Below, in pieces: positions 21,559 to 29,303 of a stretch of DNA of 36,574 nt. The stretch is from Clostridiales bacterium. Lineage in GTDB: Bacteria; Bacillota; Clostridia; Christensenellales; Aristaeellaceae. The notes under the pieces were generated by a model. The model saw only the letters and a program-made list of their open reading frames with translations. It was not told where the DNA came from and did no database searches. The stretch spans positions 1 to 36,574 of the forward strand of contig JAAYUF010000100.1 in NCBI GenBank assembly GCA_012517815.1, written 5' to 3'. The translations under genes were made by a program, and so were the position numbers. The stretch's first letter is position 1, and each line of letters starts with the position of its first letter.

Positions 21559-23646
21559 CTATTTCCGGCGCATCCCTTTTGCGTGCCCGTGGGTGCGGCC
21601 GGCCGTCGCTTGGGGCGCGTGGCCCGGTTGCGGCGCAGGCCGCGGTTTCCGGGCTCTCTCGTCCGTCCGCCACGCTCCGGCGGCGGGATCGCCAGCATGT
21701 CGGGTCGGGCGCGACGCCGTTTCCGTTCCCCCGGCGCGCCCCTTCGGCGCGGATGCCGGACCGGGCCTTGCTTTGTGCCTGGCTGTCTGCCACGAACCCG
21801 CCGAATGCACGCCGCCATCCCTTCGTTCCGCGCCGTTTCGGGCCCGTGCGCCTTCCCGGCTGTCGCGGGGCGGCACGAGGCATTCCCGCCCGAAGCCGAT
21901 CAGGTCCTCGCGCCCGCTCAGGCGCAGCGCCTCGCGCACCAGTTCGCGGTTGACCGGGTTGCGCCATTGCAGCAGCGCGCGCTGCATCGCCTTCTCGTGC
22001 GGGGTCTTGGGCACGTACACCGGCTCCATGGTGCGCGGATCAAGCCCCGTATGGTACATGCAGGTGCTCAGCGTCCCCGGCGTCGGGTAAAAGTCCTGCA
22101 CCTGCTCGGGCTGGTAGCCCGTATCGCGCAGGTATTCCGCCAGCGCGACGGCGTCCGCCAGGGTGCTGCCCGGGTGGCTGCTCATCAGGTAGGGCACCAG
22201 ATACTGCTGCAAACCCAGCTTTCGGTTGAGCTCCTCGTAGCGGCGCACGAACGCGTCGTACACATCGCGTCCCGGTTTGCCCATCCGCGCAAGCACCGCG
22301 GGGCTGACGTGCTCCGGCGCGACCTTGAGCTGCCCGCTTACGTGGTAGCGGCACAGCTCCTGCAGGAAGGTCGGATCCTTGTCCGCCATCACATAGTCAA
22401 ACCGCACGCCCGAGCGGATGAACACCTTTTTAACGCGCGGCAGGGTTCGCACGCGCCGGAGGATGCGCACCAGCTCCTCATGGCTAACCCGCAGATGCTT
22501 GCAAGGCGAGGGATACAGGCATTGCCGGTTCTTGCAGCAGCCGTTTTTCAGCTGCCGATCGCAGGCGGGCTCGCGGAAATTGGCGGTCGGCCCGCCGATA
22601 TCGTGGATGTAGCCCTTGAAATCCGGCAGCGCGGTGAGTTCCCGCGCCTCGTTGACGATGGAATCCTCGCTGCGGGAGGTGACCACGCGCCCCTGATGGA
22701 ACGTGAGCGCGCAAAAGCTGCAACTGCCGAAACAGCCGCGCGTGGCGGAGATGGAAAACCGCACCTCCGATAGCGCGGGCACGCCGCCCAGCCTGTCGTA
22801 CATCGGGTGCGCGCTGCGCTCGTAGGGCAGGGCGTATACCGCATCCAGCTCTTCCCGGCTCAGCGGCGCGGCCGGCTCGTTTTGCACCAGGTAGCGCTGC
22901 GTGTCCTGCTGCTGGCACAGGCGATGGCCGCGCACGGCGTCCTGCTCCTCGTACTCCATCTGAAAGGCGCGGGCGTAGACGGTTTTCTCGGCGGCGACCT
23001 CCGCATGCCCGGGCAGGAGGATGGCGTCCGCCGGGGGCTCCTTGGCCATGTAGCAGCAACCGCGCAGGGCGGGCAGCTCCTCGGGCGGCATTCCGCGGCG
23101 AAGCCAGTCCGCGGCGGCCAGCACGGTGCGCTCGCCCATGCCGTACAATAGCAGCGTGGCGGCGGTATCCACCAGCAGGCTGCGGCGCACCTTGTCGTCC
23201 CAGTAATCGTAATGGGAAAACCGGCGCAGGGACGCCTCCACCCCGCCGATGAGCACGGGGAGGTTCGGGTACGCCTGATGCACGCGGTTGCAGTAGACCG
23301 TGGTCGCGCGGTCGGGCCGGAGGCCGGGCTGGCCGCCGGGGGCGTACGCGTCGGTGTTGCGGCGCTTTTTCGCTACGGTGTAATGGTTGACCATGCTGTC
23401 GATCACCCCGGCGGTCACCAGGTACCCCAGCTTCGGGCGGCCGAAGCGCCTAAAATCCTCCGCGTCGCGGTATTCCGGCAGGCAGAGCATCGCCACGCGG
23501 TAACCCGCATGTTCCAGCACGCGGCTGATGATCGCCTGCCCGAAGGAGGGGTGATCCACATACGCCTCGCCGACCGCCAGCACAAAATCGGGCGCATCCC
23601 AGCCCAGGCGGTCGCACTCCTCGCGGGTTGTCGGTAAAAATGCCAT
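21559..23646 (-). CDS. YgiQ-family radical SAM protein
   Basis: The 695-residue protein begins MAFLPTTREECDRLGWDAPDFVLAVGEAYVDHPSFG, the typical YgiQ N-terminus with a B12-binding-like domain. The radical SAM centre is RGCFGSCSFCALTFHQGR (C-x3-C-x2-C). A cysteine-rich insert follows (ACDRQLKNGCCKNRQCLYPSPC). Later landmarks are KVAPEHVSP, LMSSHPGST and DFYPTPGTLSTCMYHTG. The substrate of YgiQ is not established. The conserved part ends near GFGRECLVPPR; about 95 Arg/Ala/Gly/Pro-rich residues follow and look disordered. ATG 23644-23646 has AGGA 8 bases upstream and a promoter beyond it. Confidence 0.9.
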   Translation of the reverse strand: MAFLPTTREECDRLGWDAPDFVLAVGEAYVDHPSFGQAIISRVLEHAGYRVAMLCLPEYRDAEDFRRFGRPKLGYLVTAGVIDSMVNHYTVAKKRRNTDAYAPGGQPGLRPDRATTVYCNRVHQAYPNLPVLIGGVEASLRRFSHYDYWDDKVRRSLLVDTAATLLLYGMGERTVLAAADWLRRGMPPEELPALRGCCYMAKEPPADAILLPGHAEVAAEKTVYARAFQMEYEEQDAVRGHRLCQQQDTQRYLVQNEPAAPLSREELDAVYALPYERSAHPMYDRLGGVPALSEVRFSISATRGCFGSCSFCALTFHQGRVVTSRSEDSIVNEARELTALPDFKGYIHDIGGPTANFREPACDRQLKNGCCKNRQCLYPSPCKHLRVSHEELVRILRRVRTLPRVKKVFIRSGVRFDYVMADKDPTFLQELCRYHVSGQLKVAPEHVSPAVLARMGKPGRDVYDAFVRRYEELNRKLGLQQYLVPYLMSSHPGSTLADAVALAEYLRDTGYQPEQVQDFYPTPGTLSTCMYHTGLDPRTMEPVYVPKTPHEKAMQRALLQWRNPVNRELVREALRLSGREDLIGFGRECLVPPRDSREGARARNGAERRDGGVHSAGSWQTARHKARPGPASAPKGRAGGTETASRPTRHAGDPAAGAWRTDERARKPRPAPQPGHAPQATAGRTHGHAKGMRRK

Positions 23647-23677
23647 TGGGCACCATCCTATCGTCCGTTTCGGTGTC

Positions 23678-23706
23678 AGTATACACGCAAACGCGCCAAA
23701 CCACAA
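23678..23706 (-). promoter_or_regulatory. ygiQ-family gene promoter
   Basis: On the minus strand TTGTGG (23701-23706), 17 bases and TATACT (23678-23683). Confidence 0.6.
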
Positions 23707-23737
23707 GCAAGCCATCCCGCGGCGCAAGGCGCGCAAA

Positions 23738-23771
23738 CGCCGCCGCGGGCGCTGACGGGCCCGCGGCGGCG
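23738..23771 (-). terminator. Terminator of the two-gene secreted-protein operon
   Basis: CGCCGCCGCGGGC pairs perfectly with its complement (13 bp, 8-base loop) 84 bases past the stop at 23855. On the minus strand it is followed by TTTGCG. Confidence 0.6.
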
Positions 23772-23854
23772 TGCTTGGCTTGCTTTCTGTTGTTCGTTGC
23801 GCCGGTGCCACGCGCGCGCCTTTTCCGCGCCGCGCACCCCAAAGCCGGCCTCCG

Positions 23855-25396
23855 CTAGAGGTTGCTCAGCAGCAGCAGCTCAAAGCAGGGGTAGGATTCC
23901 GCAACCGTCCCGTCCTCGGCGTCGCCGCCGTCGCCGGATACCGCCATCCCGACGGAGCGGCCGTACATCATCACGCGCTGGTCGGGCTGCACGTCGGGCT
24001 CCTCGCCGGTCGTCACCAGAATGATGCCGCTGTAGCCGGAGGCTTTCTTGGTCAGCGCCATTTTGATGAGCCACTCATCCCCGGCCTGCACGGTGCTTAC
24101 CACGTAGCACTTGTAGCCCATGATGCGGCCGTCGTAGCCGTCGATCTTCTTGACCAGCGTGGCGTAGGAGGGCTTGATGGCCTCGCCGGCCAGCTGCCTG
24201 GCCATGTCTTCCTCGGTCCACTGCCGCGTAAACGTGTAGCTCACGCGCCGGTCCGCCAGCCCGGCCTTGCTGAAGGCGAGCACCACGTTGTAGACGCCCT
24301 CGTCCGACGTATCCAGATCGATCTTGAACCGGCCGGCCGTGGTCACCTTCTTGCGGTCGAAGGCCTCGTCGTTGATAAAAACCTGAATCTGCGCGCCCGG
24401 GGTGGCCGTGCCCAGAATCGAGAAGGCGTCGCCGGTTACGACTTCCGGCACGGCGGTGGTCACGTTGACCGTCAGCAGCGTGCGCTGGTAAGTGACGGGA
24501 TAGGCCAGCTCCATCACGTCCTCGCCCTGATATTCGGCGGTCACGGTGACCATGAACACGCCTTCCTTGGGCAGCTTGATGGGCAGGTTGAACTTGCCGG
24601 ACGCGCCCACTTCCACGCTGGTCACCATGGGGTCGGGGTAACTGAGCCCCATGACCACGGCGGTAAACGTAGCCCCCTGCGCGGCCGTGCCGGCGAGGCT
24701 GAAGCTCGCCTCGTTGGTTTCCGCGGGCGGCGCCTCGGTGATGTTCACCTTCGCGCGCGCGGCGGCGGGCAGAGGCAGGATTTCGATGAAGTTGAACGTT
24801 TCCCAGATGCGGTTGAGCGCGGTGTTGTCCTTGTTGGTGATACTGCGGCCGTAGACGCGCATGTCGAAGGTAATCTCATACCCGTTGCGGATGGTGCGGC
24901 GCATCAGCCCGTGATGGTCCACCTGCCCGTTATCCCGCAGGATGTAGCGCAGGATGAGGAAACGGCCGTTGGTCGTGTTTTTCCAGTTGGCGGTGGAAAA
25001 CTCGTACCCCTGATCCAGAAAGTCGTTGTTGGGATAATGGCTCAGGCGGTAGGCGGCGCGCACGGAAGAGCTTTGCTCGTTCACGTCGAAAATGTTGAGG
25101 GTCTTGTCGTTTTGCACGGCGGTCAGCTCAATGCAGGTCTCGCCGTCCTCGCTCCAGCACTGCAGCAGCACGCCGCGGGCGAGCATATCGTTGGTGACGG
25201 TTTCGGAGGACTGTCCCCGGGCCTGGAGCCAGTCCGCGTAGGTGGATACGTTGTCGGGCGTCAGGGTCACGTAGGTGTCGGGAATATCCACCGACGCAAG
25301 CAGCGTATCGAGCACGCGGGTTTCCGCCGCCGCGGGCGCCGCCGGCAAAAGCAGCAGCGCCAGCGCGAGCAGCGCACAGGGAATCCATTTGCGCAT
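23855..25396 (-). CDS. Secreted multidomain protein B (Ig-like and OB-like domains)
   Basis: The 513-residue protein starts at ATG 25394-25396 with AAAGGATGG upstream. A signal peptide ends near PAAPAAAE (about 24). The N-terminal domain (25-215) is a mixed fold around YPNNDFLDQGYEFSTANWKN and IWETFNFIEILPLP, resembling domains that sense or bind ligands. Two Ig-like beta domains follow at about 225-320 and 320-405, each with a G-x-A-x-x-G-A strand turn (GTAAQGATFTAVV, GTATPGAQIQVFIN). The C-terminal 90 residues (GYDGRIMGYKCYVVSTVQ, IILVTTGEEPDV, DQRVMMYGRSVGM) look like an OB fold. No anchor is seen. It lies 26 bases downstream of its likely paralogue and is co-transcribed. Function is unknown. 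Confidence 0.75.
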   Translation of the reverse strand: MRKWIPCALLALALLLLPAAPAAAETRVLDTLLASVDIPDTYVTLTPDNVSTYADWLQARGQSSETVTNDMLARGVLLQCWSEDGETCIELTAVQNDKTLNIFDVNEQSSSVRAAYRLSHYPNNDFLDQGYEFSTANWKNTTNGRFLILRYILRDNGQVDHHGLMRRTIRNGYEITFDMRVYGRSITNKDNTALNRIWETFNFIEILPLPAAARAKVNITEAPPAETNEASFSLAGTAAQGATFTAVVMGLSYPDPMVTSVEVGASGKFNLPIKLPKEGVFMVTVTAEYQGEDVMELAYPVTYQRTLLTVNVTTAVPEVVTGDAFSILGTATPGAQIQVFINDEAFDRKKVTTAGRFKIDLDTSDEGVYNVVLAFSKAGLADRRVSYTFTRQWTEEDMARQLAGEAIKPSYATLVKKIDGYDGRIMGYKCYVVSTVQAGDEWLIKMALTKKASGYSGIILVTTGEEPDVQPDQRVMMYGRSVGMAVSGDGGDAEDGTVAESYPCFELLLLSNL

Positions 25397-25422
25397 GGTG
25401 CACCATCCTTTGGTCGAAACCG

Positions 25423-26937
25423 TCATGGGAGAATCGCCCCCAACGTCACTTCGGGATACCCGTCGCCGGAAACGGCGCCGCTAAGCGTGCCCAGCAGCCG
25501 GATCGCCATGCCCTGGGTGACCGCCAGCAGATTGTCGCAGCTCACGGCGTAGCCGTCGCCGCTGTCGGTCGTCAGTACGAAGGACGGCGCGCCGTCCTGA
25601 TAGCGCAGCTTCGACGCCGTGCCGCCCAGTTCGACCACCCGATCGGCATAGGCGGCGGGTCTGGCGAGGAGCTTCTCATACGGGACGCTCCGCGCCAGAC
25701 GCTGCAGGCGGTCGATCGTGTCCGCCGCGCTTTCCATGCGCGTCACGCTCAGGGTAACGTCGTTACGGTGGTAGCCGGCGGCCTGCGCCTGCAGGGTGAA
25801 CTCGTTTTCGCCCAGATGGGTCAGCCGGAGCGTCACCATAAAGGCGCCGTCCTCGCCCACCGTGATGCGGCCCACGCCTCGCCCGGCCGTCAGCTTCACG
25901 GTGGCCCCGGGCAGCGTCAGCCCGCGAAGGGTCACCTCGTCCTGCGCGATGTCGCCCACCGTTTCCAGCACCAGCGGAGAAAGCTGCCAGTCCACCGTCA
26001 CGGTGAAATCGACCACGGTTTTCAGGTCGCCCTTGTAAACGGTCAGCCGGATCTCGTTTTGCTCGTCCCCGTTGAGGTTGGGCACGGTCACGCTGAACGC
26101 GCCGGCATCGTCCGCGGTGATGCGCGAGCTGGTTTTCCCGTTGACGGCGTACCGGAGGTACGCGCCCGGCAGCGTGACGCCGGAAAGGGTGAAGCGGGTC
26201 ACGCCGATCGTCCCCGCCACGGGGTCCAGCGTGAGGTCGCAGTTTTGCGCGCCGTAGGTGAACGCGGCCGTCGCGGAAGGCACCTCCACGGCGGGAAGAG
26301 TCAGTGTCTGCGGCTCGGTTTCCTCGGCGGCGGGCTGGGTTTTCGCGCCCAGCCGCAGCGTCCGCTCCGCCGCCGCCACCAGCAGGTCGGTATCCGTCTG
26401 CGCGGCTTCCCGGCCGATCAGCTCGGTACGGAACGTAAGCACCTGATCCAGGTACAGGGTCGACAGGGACAGGTCGGCATAGCTGAGGGCGCCGCCGTTC
26501 TGCGCCTCCGCGCTGGAGGAAAAGAGCGCGTAACCGTCCTGCTTCCAGGCGGCGCTGCCGTAGCCGCCGCGGCGCGCCAGCTGCTGCAAAAAGACTTCCT
26601 TGTCGGCGGCGGTCATCTCCGCTTGGTTTACGCAGGCCAGCCCTGCGGGTTTCTCGTCCACGCCGAGGGAAAACTGCCGGCCGTCCGGCAGGATGGAAAT
26701 CAGGTAGAGGCCGTCGCGGATCATCGCGCCGTGCAGCGTATCGGCATCCACGCCAAGCGCGGTGAGCGCCCGCGCGTCGGCGCCCGCGCGCGTGGCCAGC
26801 GCCTCGCCGTCGCCCGCCGCGTATCGAAGGCCGATGTCGTCCAGCGCCACCGTCTGCCCGGCGAAGGCGGCGCCGCATATCGTCAACCCGGCCAGCACCA
26901 GCGCTGTGGCGAACCACCGGCGTATCCTCACGATCAT
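25423..26937 (-). CDS. Secreted multidomain protein A (Ig-like and OB-like domains)
   Basis: The 504-residue protein starts at ATG 26935-26937 with GGAAGGAG upstream. Its signal peptide (MIVRIRRWFATALVLAGLTICGAAFAG) is followed by an N-terminal domain to about 195, two Ig-like domains at about 215-310 and 310-395, and a C-terminal OB-like domain (YADRVVELGGTASKLRYQDG, FVLTTDSGDGYAVSC, IRLLGTLSG). Each Ig-like unit has the same turn as protein B (GVTLPGAYLRYAVNG, GLTLPGATVKLTAG). The shared order of four domains suggests an old tandem duplication, although sequence identity is low. It is the first gene of the pair. A cell-surface or nutrient-binding role is possible; nothing visible proves one. 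Confidence 0.75.
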   Translation of the reverse strand: MIVRIRRWFATALVLAGLTICGAAFAGQTVALDDIGLRYAAGDGEALATRAGADARALTALGVDADTLHGAMIRDGLYLISILPDGRQFSLGVDEKPAGLACVNQAEMTAADKEVFLQQLARRGGYGSAAWKQDGYALFSSSAEAQNGGALSYADLSLSTLYLDQVLTFRTELIGREAAQTDTDLLVAAAERTLRLGAKTQPAAEETEPQTLTLPAVEVPSATAAFTYGAQNCDLTLDPVAGTIGVTRFTLSGVTLPGAYLRYAVNGKTSSRITADDAGAFSVTVPNLNGDEQNEIRLTVYKGDLKTVVDFTVTVDWQLSPLVLETVGDIAQDEVTLRGLTLPGATVKLTAGRGVGRITVGEDGAFMVTLRLTHLGENEFTLQAQAAGYHRNDVTLSVTRMESAADTIDRLQRLARSVPYEKLLARPAAYADRVVELGGTASKLRYQDGAPSFVLTTDSGDGYAVSCDNLLAVTQGMAIRLLGTLSGAVSGDGYPEVTLGAILP

Positions 26938-27012
26938 GCTCCTTCCGCGAAAGACGACCGCCTTTCGCCGCGTCGACGCGCACGCGGCAAGGCCGCGTGC
27001 GCCTTTCCTCGT

Positions 27013-27042
27013 ATTATAGCACAGTCAGCGTTTTTTCCGCAA
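27013..27042 (-). promoter_or_regulatory. Promoter of the two-gene secreted-protein operon
   Basis: On the minus strand TTGCGG (27037-27042), 18 bases and TATAAT (27013-27018). A GC-rich leader of about 70 bases follows. Confidence 0.65.
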
Positions 27043-27471
27043 GGATTCGCTGTAACAAACGCCCCCGCGGCCGGGTGCGGCTCGCGTCGCCGCCTCCCGC
27101 GGGTGCCCCTGCGGGCGCGGGCGCGAAGCCGCATTTCCGGCGAGCCTGTCACGGCGTTGTTGCCGCGATTGTTCTGGCGTGCGGGCGCAGGCGCAAAGCC
27201 ATTCAGGCATGCGGTCCGTCGTTGCCTGCGCCTTTGTCGGGTTGCCCCGGCGCGCGGGCGCTGCCCGCTCCCCCTTGCAGCGGCTACACCGGCAAACGCT
27301 TGTAAACAAACGCTTTCGCCTGTTTTGCCCGTCCGCGCGGGCAGGCGGCGAATCCCCGAGCTTTTGAGCCTGTCTGATTGCGATGTAACGACGTCCGCGC
27401 GGGCAGGCGGGGAATCCCCGCCCCCTTCCGCCGCGCTTTTCTGTACGGTTGCGGGTTTTTTTCGCCGTTGC
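27043..27471. other. Gene-poor stretch with a 29-bp direct repeat
   Basis: About 430 bases lie between two divergent promoters. No supportable gene is present. The main structure is a direct repeat, 27330-27358 and 27392-27420, beginning CGTCCGCGCGGGCAGGCGG. The copies differ at one base and are 62 bases apart. Confidence 0.55.
27330..27420. repeat. 29-bp direct repeat pair
   Basis: Two copies (27330-27358 and 27392-27420) share 28 of 29 bases and end AATCCCCG. They lie 52-142 bases upstream of the PII-like operon promoter. Confidence 0.6.
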
Positions 27472-27500
27472 TTGCGTTTTCAGGGAAGGAGGACTATCAT
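27472..27500 (+). promoter_or_regulatory. Promoter of the PII-like/antiporter operon
   Basis: TTGCGT (27472-27477), 17 bases and TATCAT (27495-27500). The spacer contains GAAGGAGG, which looks like a ribosome binding site for an ATG at 27501. A transcript from this promoter would start near 27507, so that site is probably not used. Confidence 0.6.
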
Positions 27501-27555
27501 ATGGTACGGCTCCGGATAACCTATCCGCCGCCAAAACAATCCCGGAGGCGATGGT

Positions 27556-27903
27556 ATGCAAGTGCTGTTTCTGGTTCTCAACAAAACCGAATGCCTGGAA
27601 CCGCTGCTGGAAAAGCTGCTGGAAAGCGGCGTGCGCGGCGCGACCATTCTGGAAAGCACCGGTATGATGCGCGTGCTGGACAAAAGCGGCGACGACGCGC
27701 CGATGTTCGGCGCCCTGCGCCACCTGTTCGATCCCGAGCGCAACGGCAGCAAAACGCTGATGATGGTGCTGGAAGATCATCAGGCGGAGAAGGTGCGCGG
27801 CATCATCAATGATGTGACCGGAGGCATCCACCGCCCCGACACCGGCATCCTGTTTGCGGTGCCCGCCCTTTACACCGAAGGGATGGAGGACTGCCGCCCA
27901 TGA
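27556..27903 (+). CDS. PII-like signalling protein
   Basis: The 115-residue protein has the PII-like ferredoxin-fold pattern. It opens with a beta strand, MQVLFLVLNKTECLEPLLEKLLESGVRGATILESTGM, like the beta1-alpha1-beta2 unit of PII proteins. A short T-loop region (DKSGDDAPMFGALRHLFDPERN) follows, then TLMMVLEDHQAEKVRGIINDVTGG and a closing strand GILFAVPALYTEG. The Tyr modified in classical GlnB is not evident and the T-loop is short, so it belongs with PII-like rather than nitrogen-regulatory PII proteins. ATG 27556 has GGAGG 7 bases upstream. Its stop overlaps the antiporter start (ATGA), so the two are translated together; it probably senses a nucleotide or ion state and regulates the antiporter. 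Confidence 0.75.
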   Translation: MQVLFLVLNKTECLEPLLEKLLESGVRGATILESTGMMRVLDKSGDDAPMFGALRHLFDPERNGSKTLMMVLEDHQAEKVRGIINDVTGGIHRPDTGILFAVPALYTEGMEDCRP

Positions 27904-29123
27904 GCACCCTCCTCGTACTGGCTCTCGCCATCGGCGTGGGCCTGTTTTTCAGCCGTTTCGCCAAACTTGTTCACCTGCCCAACGTCACGGCCTTTCTGGT
28001 GGGCGGCCTGCTGGTCGGCCCCTCGGTGCTGGGGCTGATCACGCAGGAAACCGCGGATTCGCTTTCCATCATTACGGAAGTGGCGCTGGGCTTTATCGCC
28101 TACTCCATCGGCGCGGAGTTCAAGCTCAACTATATTCGGAAAATCGGCGTGAAGCCCATTGTCATCTCCTGCTTTGAGGCGCTGACCGCCGTTGTGCTGG
28201 TGGACGCGGCGCTGCTGCTGGGCTACGCCCTGAAGCTGCCCGGCTTCAGCCTGCCCATGTGCATCGCGCTGGGCTCCATCGCGGCCGCCACGGCCCCCGC
28301 GGCGACGCTGATGGTTATCCGTCAGTACAAGGCGCGCGGCCCGGTCAGCGAAATGCTGCTGCCCGTGGTCGCGATGGACGACGCCGTCGGCCTGATCGCC
28401 TACTCCATCTCCATCAGCATCGCGCAGGCCTTTGCCCGCGGCGAGGCGGTAACCGTGAGTCACATGCTTCTGGAGCCCCTGCTGGAGATCCTCTTCTCAC
28501 TGGGGCTGGGCGCAGCGTTTGGCTTAGTGTTAAGCTACGTCGCGCGCTTCTTCGCTTCCCGGGGCAACAAGCTCGCGCTGACCATCGGGTTTATCTTCCT
28601 GGCGCTGGCGCTGTGCGACCGGTGGAACCTCTCCAGCCTCCTGTGCCTGATGATGCTGGGCGCGGTCATGACCAACCTCTGCCCTGTTTCCAACGTGATC
28701 GTGGAGCAGACCGACCGGTTCACGCCGCCCCTGTTCCTGCTGTTCTTCGTGCTGTCCGGAGCGGACCTGAACCTGAGCGTGCTGCCCACCGTGGGGCTGG
28801 TGGGCGTCTGCTACATCGTGATGCGCGTCGTCGGCAAGTGGCTGGGCGCGGCCGTCGGCTCCCGTCTGGTGCAGGCGCACCCCAACGTGCAAAAATATCT
28901 GGGGCTGACGCTGATCCCGCAGGCGGGCGTAGCCATCGGCATGGCGCAGCTCACCTTTATCAAGCTGCCGGAATTCGGCCACCAGATACAGGCGATTGTG
29001 CTGGCCGCCACGCTCATCTACGAGCTGATCGGCCCGGTGGTCACCAAGATCGCGCTGACCAAGGCCAACGAGGTCGGGCAGGCCAACGTGCCCGTGTGCC
29101 CGGTGCCCGCGGCCCGGGAGTAG
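27900..29123 (+). CDS. Cation/proton antiporter (CPA2, KefB/GerN-like)
   Basis: The 407-residue membrane protein has about 12 helices and the CPA2 fold: FAKLVHLPNVTAFLVGGLLVGPSVLG near the N-terminus, ALGFIAYSIGAEF, the crossover region ATAPAATLMVIRQYKARGPVSEMLLPVVAMDDAVGLIAYSI, and LGLTLIPQAGVAIGMA near the C-terminus. The Asp pair in AMDDAVG corresponds to the ion-binding site of the family. There is no C-terminal RCK/TrkA-N domain, unlike many Kef systems, which fits regulation by the separate PII-like protein. ATG 27900 overlaps the PII-like stop by 4 bases. Likely roles are sodium or potassium efflux against protons, or pH control; the ion is not certain. Confidence 0.88.
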   Translation: MSTLLVLALAIGVGLFFSRFAKLVHLPNVTAFLVGGLLVGPSVLGLITQETADSLSIITEVALGFIAYSIGAEFKLNYIRKIGVKPIVISCFEALTAVVLVDAALLLGYALKLPGFSLPMCIALGSIAAATAPAATLMVIRQYKARGPVSEMLLPVVAMDDAVGLIAYSISISIAQAFARGEAVTVSHMLLEPLLEILFSLGLGAAFGLVLSYVARFFASRGNKLALTIGFIFLALALCDRWNLSSLLCLMMLGAVMTNLCPVSNVIVEQTDRFTPPLFLLFFVLSGADLNLSVLPTVGLVGVCYIVMRVVGKWLGAAVGSRLVQAHPNVQKYLGLTLIPQAGVAIGMAQLTFIKLPEFGHQIQAIVLAATLIYELIGPVVTKIALTKANEVGQANVPVCPVPAARE

Positions 29124-29213
29124 GCGGAAGCTTCCCGCAAGTGCGGCATGCCCCCGCGACTGGTTCCTCCGCGGGGAAACACGCTCGCCGCCTCTGTTCC
29201 GGGCTCAGCGCAG

Positions 29214-29256
29214 AAAAAAATCGGCTTACCGTCTTGACGGCCGGCCGGTTTTTTTG
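29214..29256 (+). terminator. Terminator of the PII-like/antiporter operon
   Basis: AAAAAAATCGGC pairs with GCCGGTTTTTTT (with a G-T pair), and an inner CCGTC/GACGG stem extends it. The seven T end it. It overlaps the pyrG promoter. Confidence 0.7.
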
Positions 29257-29263
29257 ATACAAT
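29234..29263 (+). promoter_or_regulatory. pyrG promoter
   Basis: TTGACG (29234-29239), 18 bases and TACAAT (29258-29263). The -35 lies within the stem of the upstream terminator. The predicted start near 29270 has no GGG run of the kind that supports CTP-sensitive reiterative transcription in Bacillus pyrG, so that control is not seen here. Confidence 0.65.
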
Positions 29264-29303
29264 TAGGAATGTTTGATTTCACGAAGGAGGCGGGACTTCG
29301 GAT

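Noticed and set aside
27501..27812. Plus-strand frame with a strong GAAGGAGG site and ATG 27501, overlapping the PII-like gene
   Set aside because: It runs out of frame through a clear PII-like protein, is Arg-rich like an antisense or shifted frame, and its ribosome binding site falls within the promoter spacer of TTGCGT-17-TATCAT.
29264..29303. CTP-sensing leader or attenuator before pyrG
   Set aside because: The expected GGG start run is absent, and the stem just upstream is better explained as the antiporter operon terminator.
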